Source: Spirochaetaceae bacterium 4572_59 (GTDB lineage: Bacteria > Spirochaetota > Spirochaetia > DSM-2461). From it: a DNA stretch of 45,244 bases. Of the stretch, positions 7,534 through 16,319 are shown piece after piece. A program made the translations under genes and the position numbers. Each line of letters starts with the position of its first letter. The stretch's first letter is position 1. The stretch is taken from NCBI GenBank assembly GCA_002084805.1, contig NBMC01000033.1:1-45244 (forward strand), given 5' to 3'. The notes beneath the pieces were generated by a model that was not told the DNA's origin, searched no databases, and was given only the letters and a program-made list of their open reading frames with translations.

Positions 7534-7736
7534 CCGTAATAAGTGTTCGTTTAAACAAAGATGAAGAAAAAATTCTCTCATTCTTATCAGATTACTATCA
7601 TGAAGATAAATCCTCTCTTTTTAAGAAGTCTATGTATGAGCTTTATGAAGATATTCAAGACATCAAATTTATTGAAGATCACATAGAAAATAAAGAGAAT
7701 CCAGAATTTCTTTCTGCAGAAGATTTACTTGACTAG
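7530..7736 (+). CDS. Ribbon-helix-helix antitoxin (RelB/DUF6290-like)
   Basis: 68 residues. The N-terminal strand and two helices (VISVRLNKDEEKILSFLSDY, then the KSSLFKKSMYELYED helix) fit a MetJ/Arc ribbon-helix-helix DNA-binding antitoxin. The acidic C-terminal tail (about 45-68) is the expected toxin-neutralising segment. It starts inside the toxin stop codon (ATGA), so the two are translated together. It likely binds the palindrome upstream of the toxin gene to repress the operon. An attC-like hairpin follows 23 bases after its stop, which would suit a self-contained mobile cassette. Confidence 0.8.
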   Translation: MTVISVRLNKDEEKILSFLSDYYHEDKSSLFKKSMYELYEDIQDIKFIEDHIENKENPEFLSAEDLLD

Positions 7737-7758
7737 CAAAAGATGTCAAAGAAAAATC

Positions 7759-7857
7759 ACATAACAAGGAATATGAGCTTACGCCTTCGGCTTCACCCAA
7801 ATTGCCTTTAGTCGCAAGCTCCCGATGGCAACTCCTCATATTGCTGATACGTTATAG
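7759..7857 (+). other. attC-like imperfect palindrome (possible integron cassette recombination site)
   Basis: Outer arms ATAAC (7761-7765) and GTTAT (7851-7855) pair. After an asymmetric spacer of 4 versus 8 bases, AATATGAG (7770-7777) pairs with CTCATATT (7835-7842). Inside lie further pairings: TTGCC/GGCAA and a small GCC-TTC-GGC hairpin. This R-box, spacer, L-box layout with AACAA at the left and CGTTA at the right resembles attC sites at the 3' end of integron cassettes, and it lies 23 bases after a toxin-antitoxin stop codon. The R' box GTTATAG departs from consensus GTTRRRY, and no integrase is in view. Confidence 0.45.
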
Positions 7858-7861
7858 GCAA

Positions 7862-8081
7862 TACCCTGGAAAAACCTATGTGTATACCAAAACTATGTAT
7901 GAAATGAACAAACAGTACGGATGGAGCGACCTTTCTGAAATTTAAAGCGAATCCGGAGAGCTTTATTCAAGGTGTCAGCAAACTGATAAATTCAGAAAAA
8001 GCGGCAACCTTGATCAACAATATTGTCTACTCAAAAATTGATGATACCTATGAAGCATTGAGAGAGAAGCTATTAAGATAA
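7862..8081 (+). pseudogene. Decayed fragments of a type III restriction enzyme helicase (Res) subunit
   Basis: Two short out-of-frame pieces are recognisable. Bases 7862-7945 encode a degenerate Walker A (PGKT in place of GTGKT) followed by YVYTKTMYEMNKQYGWS, which is characteristic of the N-terminal helicase motif I region of type III Res subunits. Bases 7941-8081 encode NPESFIQGVSKLINSEKA and the following residues, resembling a later Res segment. Hundreds of residues between them are missing. The left edge coincides with the end of the attC-like palindrome. The whole is a relic and cannot encode a nuclease. Confidence 0.5.
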
Positions 8082-8161
8082 TGAAGAACCGCCTCAGTCG
8101 TTATGAATGATGCTGAAAATTTTGAAGGCCTTTAATTGGAATGTAGTTCCTCTTATAATTT

Positions 8162-8210
8162 AAAAAAAAGGGGCTATTGCCTAAGTCTTTTCAGCTTTTG
8201 CAACAGCCCC
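8162..8210 (-). terminator. Rho-independent terminator of the RND efflux operon
   Basis: On the minus strand GGGGCTGTTGC pairs with the segment GGCAATAGCCCC with one mismatch, followed by eight T. It lies about 20 bases beyond the stop of the RND transporter gene. Confidence 0.9.
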
Positions 8211-8230
8211 TCGCAATTCTGATTCTGTAT

Positions 8231-11200
8231 TTATGACTCTAAAAGAACCTCTTTGGAAAATTCCCTGGGATTGATCTTGAAGAATAGGGCATAGAGAACC
8301 GGTATCACAACCAGAGTTATGGCAGAGGCGACAGCTAAACCGCACATGATTGTGACTGCCATAGAATGGAAAAAACTGTCCGCTACCAGGGGAATCATTC
8401 CCAGAATCGTAGAGAAGGCGGCCATAAGAACTGGCCGGACCCGGCTGATAGAAGCTTCAATAATGCCTTCAAAGGGATCAATCTCCGTCTTCAGAGTCAG
8501 GTCGAATTCATCCACAAGAACAATGGCATTTTTGATTACCATCCCGAAAAGAGACAGTAGGCCCATTATAGCCATAAAGCTGAAGGGAGTGTTTGTAAGC
8601 AGAAGCCCCAATGAAACGCCTATAACAGACAAGGGAATGGATAGGAAGACGATTATCGGCTGTCTCAGGGCATTCCAGAGAAGAATAATAGTCAACAGCA
8701 TGGCAAAAAGAGCAATGGGAAGATTAGCCAGAACATTGGCTGTGGCATTTTTTGAATTTTCATACTCTCCACCATGTTCAATATGGTAAGAGGGAGGCAG
8801 TTCCAGCGCATCGATGGCGGGACGGACCTGATTAAACAAAACACTGGGCTGGCCTTCGGCGGGATCACACAGGACCTCAATCATCCGACTTCTGTCCCTT
8901 CTGCTGACCACACGGTCTTTCCATACAAAACCGGACTCTTTTACAAGCTGTATCAGCGGAATAGAAGCCTTTAACAGAGAACTGTAAACATAGAGATCCT
9001 TAACAAAGGCAATATCATTTCTTTCGCTTTCAGGGGGAATGGAGATGATAGGCAACTGTTTGTTTCCCGAGCGGAAGAGACCAACCGTACGGCCATCAAA
9101 TCCCTGCTTCAGAGCAAGATTTATCTGAGGACGGGTTATTCCCACCCTCCGGGCTTGAAATTCATCAATCTGCAGATCCATAACCTTGATTTTTTCACCC
9201 CAGGAATCCCTGACTGCCACAGCATTATCTGTACTCTTGTAAATCTTTTTTACCTCTTCTCCCAGTTCTCTCAAAATCTCGGGATCCGGGCCGTAAATAC
9301 GTGTATTAACTGTGCCGTTTGCTGCTGATCCCAATGAATACCTTATAAGCTGGATGATTGGCTCTGAGAACTTCTCATTCAGCTCTTTCTGAATTTGAGA
9401 AAGCATCTCATCCAGAATATCACTGTCATCAACCTCCACAAGAAACATGCCGTACTTACCATTGGGCATCTCAGGTGAAAAAGTCAGTTGAAAACGAAGA
9501 GGGGCTTCACCCACAAAAGTTGAGACCTTTGTGATATGAGGATATTTCTCCTTATCCATGAGAAATTCTTCTACCAGGTTCATCCCTTTTTCAGTTTCAA
9601 ATATATCCGTTCCTTCAGGCATCCAGTAATCTATCTGAAACTGTGGCTGGCTGGAACTGGGAAAAAAAGCAGTTTCAATATAACGAAAACCTGTGATTGA
9701 AACTGCCAGAATGGCAAGAACAATCATGAGACTAATCCATTTATATCTGAGAGATACGGTAAGAAACTTCCTGTATAAGCTCATGGTTTTGCCGTTTAAC
9801 TGGTGATCCCTGTCACTTATTTCTTTTGGTCTCATAAAGTGATAGCACACAAGGGGATTAAAGGTAATCGCCAGAACCCAGCTGAGCATCAGAGAAATGA
9901 TAATGACGTAGAAGAGAGTCTTGGTATACTCACCTGCAGAGTCAGGAGACATTCCCACCGATGCAAAGGCAATGATGGCAACAATGGTTGCCGCAAAAAG
10001 AGGCCAGGTCGTTTGTTTGATAACCTGCTTGGCAGCTTCAAGCCTGTCTTCACCCTTCTGATAACGCACAAAAATTCCTTCGGTTACCACAATAGAGTTA
10101 TCAACAAGCATTCCCATAGCGATGATAAGAGCCCCCAGCGAAACACGCTGAAGTGTAATACCAAAGAGATACATAAAAAGCAGAGTTCCCGCAATAATCA
10201 GAACAAGGATACCCCCAATGATCAAACCGCTCTGCAATCCCATAAAAACCATCAACAGAGCAACAACAATGACAACAGCCTGCAGGAGACTGATCAAAAA
10301 ATTATTAATAGAAGTCTCAACAGCATTAGGCTGATTAAAAATATTTTCCAGCTCAAGACCGATGGGAGTCTCTTCTTTCAGCTCTTTAAGACGTTCATTT
10401 ATTCTTTCTCCCACTTCCACAACATTCTCTGTGGTCATAACGGAAATACCAAGACCGATGGCCTGCTCTCCATTGTAGCGGAAGATACCGCTGGGAGGAT
10501 TCTTATATCCCATATATATATCGGCAATATCAGAAAGATAAACATTCCGGTCACCCGCCGAAGCAATCACAATATCTCCCAGGGTTTGAATGGTATCCAG
10601 ATTTCCCGAAACGGAAAATTGAAGACGCTCCCCCCCCATCAGGACTGTTCCGCTGTCTACAATTTTATTCTGATACTGAATCAGGCTGTAGATGTCCTCT
10701 TCAGAAATACCCATACCTACAAGCTTTGAACGGGAGAGTTCCAGATAAACAACCTCTGTAGGCTCACTCATCAATTCCACTTTTGCAACACCATCCACGA
10801 GGAGAAGCTGTTTCTGGATATATTCACTAAAGGAATGCATCTCCCTCAGGGAATAACCGTCACCCGTAAGGGCATACATAATACCGTAGACATCTTTAAA
10901 GTCATCATTAACAATGGATGGATAGACCCCCCGAGGAAGATAGAGTTGTGCATCGCTGATTCTCTTTCTGAGTTCATCATACATCTGTCTGTACTCTTCA
11001 GAGTTGTACCCCACATCATATGTGACTGTCACAATGGAATAGCCGTAGGTGGATTCTGATTCCACATAGTCCACTTCCTGAATTTTCTGAGCATACTGCT
11101 CTATGATATCAGAGACTTCTTCCTCCACCTCATAGGGCGAAGCTCCAGGATAGACCGTAACAATCTTTACAACATTGATGGTAAAATCCGGATCTTCCAG

Positions 11201-11302
11201 ACGTCCCACATTCATAAAGCCGATTATCCCGCCCACAAAAAAAAGAACTGCCATCAAATAGATGATGGTCTTCTTCTGAATAGCAAATTCAGCAATATTC
11301 AT
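8231..11302 (-). CDS. RND efflux inner-membrane transporter (AcrB/MdtB-like)
   Basis: 1023 residues, the standard RND length. A first membrane helix (about 12-32) is followed by a large periplasmic porter loop starting RLEDPDFTIN. The helix bundle around 335-480 contains MGMLVDNSIVVTEG, where the aspartate of TM4 takes part in proton relay. A second porter loop and a second bundle (about 840-1010) follow, with MAIMGLLSLFGMVIKNAIVLVDE. The N-terminus and VGRLEDP are typical of HAE-type multidrug or organic solvent exporters rather than heavy-metal CusA. It exports small hydrophobic compounds by proton antiport together with the two upstream genes. The start follows the adaptor gene by seven bases. 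Substrates cannot be told. Confidence 0.95.
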   Translation of the reverse strand: MNIAEFAIQKKTIIYLMAVLFFVGGIIGFMNVGRLEDPDFTINVVKIVTVYPGASPYEVEEEVSDIIEQYAQKIQEVDYVESESTYGYSIVTVTYDVGYNSEEYRQMYDELRKRISDAQLYLPRGVYPSIVNDDFKDVYGIMYALTGDGYSLREMHSFSEYIQKQLLLVDGVAKVELMSEPTEVVYLELSRSKLVGMGISEEDIYSLIQYQNKIVDSGTVLMGGERLQFSVSGNLDTIQTLGDIVIASAGDRNVYLSDIADIYMGYKNPPSGIFRYNGEQAIGLGISVMTTENVVEVGERINERLKELKEETPIGLELENIFNQPNAVETSINNFLISLLQAVVIVVALLMVFMGLQSGLIIGGILVLIIAGTLLFMYLFGITLQRVSLGALIIAMGMLVDNSIVVTEGIFVRYQKGEDRLEAAKQVIKQTTWPLFAATIVAIIAFASVGMSPDSAGEYTKTLFYVIIISLMLSWVLAITFNPLVCYHFMRPKEISDRDHQLNGKTMSLYRKFLTVSLRYKWISLMIVLAILAVSITGFRYIETAFFPSSSQPQFQIDYWMPEGTDIFETEKGMNLVEEFLMDKEKYPHITKVSTFVGEAPLRFQLTFSPEMPNGKYGMFLVEVDDSDILDEMLSQIQKELNEKFSEPIIQLIRYSLGSAANGTVNTRIYGPDPEILRELGEEVKKIYKSTDNAVAVRDSWGEKIKVMDLQIDEFQARRVGITRPQINLALKQGFDGRTVGLFRSGNKQLPIISIPPESERNDIAFVKDLYVYSSLLKASIPLIQLVKESGFVWKDRVVSRRDRSRMIEVLCDPAEGQPSVLFNQVRPAIDALELPPSYHIEHGGEYENSKNATANVLANLPIALFAMLLTIILLWNALRQPIIVFLSIPLSVIGVSLGLLLTNTPFSFMAIMGLLSLFGMVIKNAIVLVDEFDLTLKTEIDPFEGIIEASISRVRPVLMAAFSTILGMIPLVADSFFHSMAVTIMCGLAVASAITLVVIPVLYALFFKINPREFSKEVLLES

Positions 11303-11309
11303 AGATTAG

Positions 11310-12422
11310 TTACTCCTCAACATAAAGGCGGACGATCTGTCCTTCAAAGAGCTGATTAGCTCCGGCAATTACGATGGTTTCGCCTTTTTCCAAACCATCA
11401 TGAACCTCAATATTGTCAGCAGTTAAATCACCTGTCTCAATAAATCTTGCCGTAACAGACATATCTTCCTGAACAACCCAGACCATTGATTTTTGAGAAG
11501 TCACATTATAAATAATAGCTTTTGAAGGAATATAAAAAGAGTTCTCCTCTGAAGCTTCCTTCTGACGGAGCTCCATATTGACCGTTACAGTCATACCGCT
11601 TAGAACGGCAAGATCTTCAGGTCGATCCATTGTGAAAGTACCGCTGTACGTCTTGGTCTGCAAGTCGGCGATAGTGGAATATTCCTTGATCTCCAGATCA
11701 AATTCCCGGCTCATATCATTTGAAAACTGAGCCGTAAAACTGTATTCAAACTTAGGATTAGCCAGATAGCTGAGATAGGTTTCGGGAACATCAATCTGGA
11801 TATCCAGTTTGTTCAGAGACTGGTAATTGATAATAGGCTGATTGGGTGCAAGCTGAACAAATTCATTCACATACTTTTTGGAAACCATTCCATCATAGGG
11901 GGCATAAATGAAAGTGTTGTTATAGGCATTAACAGTGGTATCGTAATTTGCCTTGGCCACATTATAATTTACCTTGTCAATTTCCAGCCTAGCCGGAGCA
12001 ATCAGTTCATTATCAAAAAGTTCAATAGAGCGGTTCAGATCCAGTTCCGCTTTTTCAAACTGTGCTCTTGCCGCATTCATCCGGCTCAAATAATCATTAG
12101 GCTCCAGACGTGCCACAAGATCCCCTTTTTCCAGGGTCTGACCTTCCTTGATTGGAAACTCCAGGAGACGGCCAGGTACATCAAAGGTTAGATCGATATT
12201 CTGAGAAGCATGGACACGCCCCGGAAACACTCTCCGGATGCTCAGCTCTTCATCCTGTAGGACCATGACTTTAGCCGGTCTTACAGGTAGTTCTTCTTTC
12301 AGCTCCGCTACATCTTTCTTTAAAAATTGACTGCCAATGATTATCGGGAATACAACAGCCAGGGTTATAATCCTATATTTCCGACGGGCCTTAAGTTGAT
12401 TTTTGATTTTATCTTTATCCAT
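11310..12422 (-). CDS. RND efflux periplasmic adaptor (membrane fusion protein, HlyD/AcrA family)
   Basis: 370 residues. One N-terminal membrane helix (about 18-35) with a basic cytoplasmic start anchors it; no lipobox is present. A first half lipoyl strand set (FDVPGRLLEFPIKEGQTLEKGDLVARLEP) is followed by a helical hairpin (about 115-165), the second lipoyl half (FIYAPYDGMVSKKYV), a beta barrel and a C-terminal membrane-proximal domain. Adaptors of this type join the RND pump to a TolC-like channel. It lies between the outer membrane factor and pump genes, with gaps of 11 and 7 bases, so the three form one operon. Confidence 0.95.
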   Translation of the reverse strand: MDKDKIKNQLKARRKYRIITLAVVFPIIIGSQFLKKDVAELKEELPVRPAKVMVLQDEELSIRRVFPGRVHASQNIDLTFDVPGRLLEFPIKEGQTLEKGDLVARLEPNDYLSRMNAARAQFEKAELDLNRSIELFDNELIAPARLEIDKVNYNVAKANYDTTVNAYNNTFIYAPYDGMVSKKYVNEFVQLAPNQPIINYQSLNKLDIQIDVPETYLSYLANPKFEYSFTAQFSNDMSREFDLEIKEYSTIADLQTKTYSGTFTMDRPEDLAVLSGMTVTVNMELRQKEASEENSFYIPSKAIIYNVTSQKSMVWVVQEDMSVTARFIETGDLTADNIEVHDGLEKGETIVIAGANQLFEGQIVRLYVEE

Positions 12423-12433
12423 TGTTTTCTCCC

Positions 12434-13774
12434 CTATTTCATCATTTCCGAATTGTTGACCATATATTCCAGATAAAAAAGAGACGAGAGATAGGTCACA
12501 ACCTCTTCCTTTTCACTGATATAAGCCAGATTCAGTTCATCCTGCGCGCTCTGAACCGCCAGATAATCGGCAGCTCCCTCACTATAGGATTTATCAATTA
12601 TGTTATAGTTCTCCTGCGCAAGCTCTATATTCAGCCTCAGAACCCCGATTGTTTTAACCGATTTATTGATATTCAGGATCAGTTCCTGAATGGCCTGACC
12701 GATCTGCCGGGAGCTATCCTCATAGAGGTAGCCCATTTTTTTAACTTCATCCTCAATCTCCTTAACGGACAGGTTGTAATCCGATCCGGGAATAAATCCG
12801 TTTAAGGGAATGGCAAGGGTGAGATCCAACTGACTGGAGCTGTCATCCCAATCGTTTCCCAAGTCGGCAGAGGAGGGACCGTTTATGGTAGGCGTGTAGT
12901 TGTAGCTCATTTTAAAGCTGGGCGTTCTGGTACCAAGGGCAAGCTCCTGCTTCCTGGAATTCAGAAGCTTCATCTGAGACCGTAGATACTGAAGATCCAT
13001 ATTGGATTCCAGTCCACCGGCGATGAGTTCATCTTCATTACTGATGGGCTTTACCACTCTTTCAATCCCGCCGCTGAGGAGCAGCTCCTCCAGCGGAGAA
13101 AGCCCTATTATCCTCTTCAGTTCCAGAAGATTGGTTTCATAGACATTTTCAATATCGATAAGCTGGGGTTTCATACTCTCATAGTTGACCTGATAACTGA
13201 GCATATCCACCCGCCTAGCATTCCCCAGTTCATAATTCAGTTTAGCCCGCTCATAGTTTTTTTTAGCTGTATCCAGAATCTTTTTGTAGATCTCCACAGT
13301 CTCAGAAATAATCAGCAGGGTGTTATACTGAATCCGGACATCCCGCTCAAGAGCCTTGACTGCCATTTCATAACTGATAAGACCGCTTTCATACTCTATC
13401 CTGGTACTTTTGATATTGGCGGCAGTCGATGCTGAAAGATCCAGTTCAAAGGCGGCAAAGGCAGTCAGGTTTGAAGAATCAAGACCGACTGAAGAACTGC
13501 TGATGGAATAAGCCTCTCCATAACGATCAAGGAAATCTGTATAAAAATCACTTTGAGAATAGTTGATTCCCGTTGTAATATCAGGTAGAAAGTGGTTCCA
13601 GACAGATCTGGACTCCCGGGCACTGATACCCAGATCTATCCCTTCCTGTTTCAAACTGAGATTTTTCTCCAAAGCAATCTGCACGGCATCATCTTCAGAC
13701 AGTTCAACAGCCATAAGAAGTGAACAGCTGAAAATCATCAGTCCCAGAATGGACAAAAGACGAGAGTTTTTCAT
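12434..13774 (-). CDS. TolC-family outer membrane efflux channel
   Basis: 446 residues from the chosen ATG, which is followed by a typical signal peptide (MKNSRLLSILGLMIFSCSLLMA). An AAGGA ribosome site lies about 11 bases upstream; an ATG 17 codons earlier has no such site and would spoil the signal sequence. The mature protein shows the two internally similar outer membrane efflux repeats with long alpha helices (for example ALEKNLSLKQEGIDLGISARE and DYLAVQSAQDELNLAY), which form the periplasmic tunnel. It is the first gene of the efflux operon and is preceded by the bidirectional hairpin shared with htpG. Confidence 0.92.
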   Translation of the reverse strand: MKNSRLLSILGLMIFSCSLLMAVELSEDDAVQIALEKNLSLKQEGIDLGISARESRSVWNHFLPDITTGINYSQSDFYTDFLDRYGEAYSISSSSVGLDSSNLTAFAAFELDLSASTAANIKSTRIEYESGLISYEMAVKALERDVRIQYNTLLIISETVEIYKKILDTAKKNYERAKLNYELGNARRVDMLSYQVNYESMKPQLIDIENVYETNLLELKRIIGLSPLEELLLSGGIERVVKPISNEDELIAGGLESNMDLQYLRSQMKLLNSRKQELALGTRTPSFKMSYNYTPTINGPSSADLGNDWDDSSSQLDLTLAIPLNGFIPGSDYNLSVKEIEDEVKKMGYLYEDSSRQIGQAIQELILNINKSVKTIGVLRLNIELAQENYNIIDKSYSEGAADYLAVQSAQDELNLAYISEKEEVVTYLSSLFYLEYMVNNSEMMK

Positions 13775-13880
13775 AATATTTCTATTCCTTAATAATTCGT
13801 TCAATATCAATAAATTGAACGTCATATTTCATATAATTGCAAGCGCATAATCAAAGAGATAGACTATCGGTATTCTTAAT

Positions 13881-13923
13881 TAATAAATAAGGGGACAGGT
13901 CAAACCTGTCCCCTTATTTATTA
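13881..13923. terminator. 43-bp perfect hairpin, probable bidirectional terminator or REP-like palindrome
   Basis: Arms of 20 bp (TAATAAATAAGGGGACAGGT and its exact reverse complement) are separated by the triplet CAA. The AT-rich outer ends read as T-rich tails on both strands. It lies just beyond the htpG stop on the minus strand and upstream of the efflux operon, so it can end htpG transcription. Its perfection is unusual for a plain terminator. Confidence 0.7.
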
Positions 13924-13938
13924 TTGTAGATAGTAAAA

Positions 13939-15813
13939 TTAAAGGGCTTTTTCCATGACCCGGTTCAGTCTCTGAGAGAACTCATGGGGGTTCTTGAGAG
14001 GAGCCCCTTCCACGAGGATAGCTTCATCCAGCAGAAGCCAACTGATATCCTCAATCAGAGATTGATCATCGGATCCCTGCAGGCGGCTGACAATAGCATG
14101 GTCAGGATTCACTTCCATAATAGGTTTGATCTCGGGAAGATCAGTCTGTCCCATGGCTTTCAACATCTGCTGCATCTGTGCTGTTGGATCATTCTCATCA
14201 GCCACAATACAGCTGGGAGATTCATGAAGACGGCTGGAAGCAACAACATCCTTAACGGATTCACCCAGAGCTTCTTTGATCTTTTTCAGAAGAGGCTCTA
14301 TGGTTTTCTCTTTTTCCTTATCCTCTTCAGTCTTCAAATCTTCAGAACTACCGCTCTTGTTAACGGCCTTCATCTCTTTCTCTTTATAGGGGCCCATCAT
14401 GGGAGCAACGATTTCATCGATCTCGTCATCCATTACCAGAACTTCAATACCCTTCTTCTTATACGCTTCCAGAAGAGGAGAGTTTCTGAGGGTGCTTTCG
14501 TTATCACCGGTGATATAGTAGATACCTTTCTGATCTTCGGTCATCCGGTCTACATAGGCACTCAAACTGGTCCATCCCTCTACAGAGGTGGATTTAAAAC
14601 GGACAAGTTCCTGCAGTTCCTCTTTGTTGCCATAATCGGAATACACACCCTCTTTGAGAGGTCTGTTGTACTGGTCGATAAACGCATTGTACTCCTCTTC
14701 CTTTTTAGAAAAGTTTTTCAGCTCTCCGAGTATTTTTTTAACGGATGCATTTTTAATGCTGGCAAGAACCTTATTCTTCTGAAGAATTTCCCGGCTCACA
14801 TTCAGGGGCAGGTCTTCAGAGTCGATAACACCACGGATAAAGCGCAGGTAGGTGGGGAGCAGTTCCTTGTCATCATCCGTAATAAAAACACGGCGGACAT
14901 ACAGTTTTACCCCGGGTTTATAATCAGCCTGAAACATATCAAAGGGTGCTTTTTTAGGAACATAAAACAGGGTGCTGTACTCGAGAGTTCCTTCCGCTTT
15001 GGTATGAATTTTCAGCATGGGATCATCCATATCGTTGGAGATGGATTTGTAGAACTCGTTATACTCGTCCTCTTTTATCTCACGGGCAGAGCGTTTCCAC
15101 AGAGCGGAAGCGGAATTGATCTGTTCAATCTTATCTTCTTTGATCTCTTTCTTGTCGTCTCCTTCACCCTCATAACGACTGGAGCTGTAATGGAGGTGGA
15201 TTGGAAAGGCAATATGGTTGGAATATTTCTTGATGATCTGTTCCAGGTCGTATTTATTGGCATACTCTTTTCCGGCATCGTTAATATGAAGAATAACAGT
15301 CGTTCCCTGTCCTTCTTCTCTTTCCGCCTCGTCCAGAGAGTATCCCTCCCGGCCATTGCTGCTCCATTTCCATGCTTTGTCCTCTCCGGCTTTCCGGGTA
15401 ATAACATCCACATGATCGGCAACCATGAAAATTGAATAGAAACCTACACCAAACTGACCAATCAGGTTGGAATCCTTCCGATCATCTCCTGAGAGCTGGC
15501 TAAGGAAATTTTTAGTTCCGGAACGGGCAATGGTTCCCAGAGAATCAGCCAGATCGGCATCGTTCATACCGATACCGTTATCTTTAATTATAATGGTTTT
15601 CTTGTCGTCTCCATCCAGAACGATATCGATCCGGGGATCCCACTCCAGATTTTTAAATTTGTCATCTGTTAACGTCAGATACTTCAGTTTGTCCAGAGCA
15701 TCAGATGAGTTGGAAATCAATTCTCGTAAAAAGATTTCACTGTGAGAATATAGGGAGTGAATCAGCAGATCCAGCAGCTGATTCACTTCGGTCTTAAATT
15801 TTCGATTAGACAT
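13939..15813 (-). CDS. htpG: Chaperone HtpG (Hsp90)
   Basis: 624 residues, equal to the usual bacterial length. The GHKL ATPase domain opens with FKTEVNQLLDLLIHSLYS and contains IFLRELISNSSDALDK, DNGIGM and GQFGVGFYS nucleotide-binding motifs. The middle domain has the SREILQ segment with the catalytic arginine loop (LPLNVSREILQ), and the C-terminal dimerisation domain ends with RLNRVMEKAL. It is an ATP-driven cytosolic chaperone for client folding. AAGGAG lies nine bases before the ATG. It is transcribed alone; a CIRCE-like inverted repeat was looked for upstream and not found. Confidence 0.98.
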   Translation of the reverse strand: MSNRKFKTEVNQLLDLLIHSLYSHSEIFLRELISNSSDALDKLKYLTLTDDKFKNLEWDPRIDIVLDGDDKKTIIIKDNGIGMNDADLADSLGTIARSGTKNFLSQLSGDDRKDSNLIGQFGVGFYSIFMVADHVDVITRKAGEDKAWKWSSNGREGYSLDEAEREEGQGTTVILHINDAGKEYANKYDLEQIIKKYSNHIAFPIHLHYSSSRYEGEGDDKKEIKEDKIEQINSASALWKRSAREIKEDEYNEFYKSISNDMDDPMLKIHTKAEGTLEYSTLFYVPKKAPFDMFQADYKPGVKLYVRRVFITDDDKELLPTYLRFIRGVIDSEDLPLNVSREILQKNKVLASIKNASVKKILGELKNFSKKEEEYNAFIDQYNRPLKEGVYSDYGNKEELQELVRFKSTSVEGWTSLSAYVDRMTEDQKGIYYITGDNESTLRNSPLLEAYKKKGIEVLVMDDEIDEIVAPMMGPYKEKEMKAVNKSGSSEDLKTEEDKEKEKTIEPLLKKIKEALGESVKDVVASSRLHESPSCIVADENDPTAQMQQMLKAMGQTDLPEIKPIMEVNPDHAIVSRLQGSDDQSLIEDISWLLLDEAILVEGAPLKNPHEFSQRLNRVMEKAL

Positions 15814-15849
15814 GAGAAAGTCTCCTTCATAGCACTTTTTTATGGGTAT

Positions 15850-15878
15850 AAAATAATAATAATCTGAGCAGAGGGCAA
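15850..15878 (-). promoter_or_regulatory. Possible promoter of htpG
   Basis: On the minus strand TTGCCC (15878-15873), a 17-bp spacer and TATTTT (15855-15850) lie about 37 bases before the htpG start. No heat-shock operator is visible. The -35 is weak, so the call is tentative. Confidence 0.4.
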
Positions 15879-15893
15879 TGATTTTCTTTTAAG

Positions 15894-16187
15894 TTACAAT
15901 GCTTTCCAGACTTCATGTTTAAAGAAAGCATCCACTTCGTCAGGCGAAAGATCTTCCCCTCTCATTTTCATTAACAAAGACTTCGCTTTCTCAAAACTCA
16001 TGGCTTCCCGGTAGGGTCTGTCTATGGTAAGGGCATCCCACACATCACAAACAGACAGGATTCTGGCCACCTTGGGAATACAGTTTTTTTCCAAACCCTC
16101 AGGATACCCCCTACCGTTATACTTTTCATGCGTCTGATAAAACGCAGAGGATAGAATTTTCCGGGAGAGTTTCCTGAGTGGATGCAT
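15894..16187 (-). pseudogene. C-terminal fragment of an HD-GYP domain protein
   Basis: 97 residues containing the HD-GYP signature end: THEKYNGRGYPEGL (19-32) and ARILSVCDVWDALT-DRPYRE (about 42-62), which hold metal and c-di-GMP contact residues. The preceding HD half of the domain, with the catalytic HD and upstream histidines, is absent, so hydrolysis of c-di-GMP is not expected. The ATG begins only about ten residues before the GYP motif and has no ribosome site. A TTGACA-16-TAAAAT promoter-like pair lies immediately upstream, too close to give a leader. Most likely a truncated gene, although a short expressed fragment cannot be excluded. Confidence 0.65.
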
Positions 16188-16319
16188 ATAATTTTAGTTG
16201 CCAGCCAATTGCTGTCAATATAAAAATTTAAACTTGAATTAATAGTGTTTTTCAGGAATAATCTTTTTTATGGACGACGCCGACCCTTTTTTATATACCT
16301 CGCAATACTTTGAGGTACT

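Noticed and set aside
9803-10729. A 308-codon open frame antisense to the RND transporter
   Set aside because: Composition rich in Asn, His and Lys without any family pattern; entirely inside the real gene.
13984-15435. A 483-codon open frame antisense to htpG
   Set aside because: It is the complement of a highly conserved gene, with no ribosome site, and its protein is low-complexity and hydrophobic; a codon-bias shadow.
16191-16218. TTGACA-16-TAAAAT promoter for the HD-GYP fragment
   Set aside because: The -10 lies only four bases before the ATG, leaving no leader; kept only as a remark.
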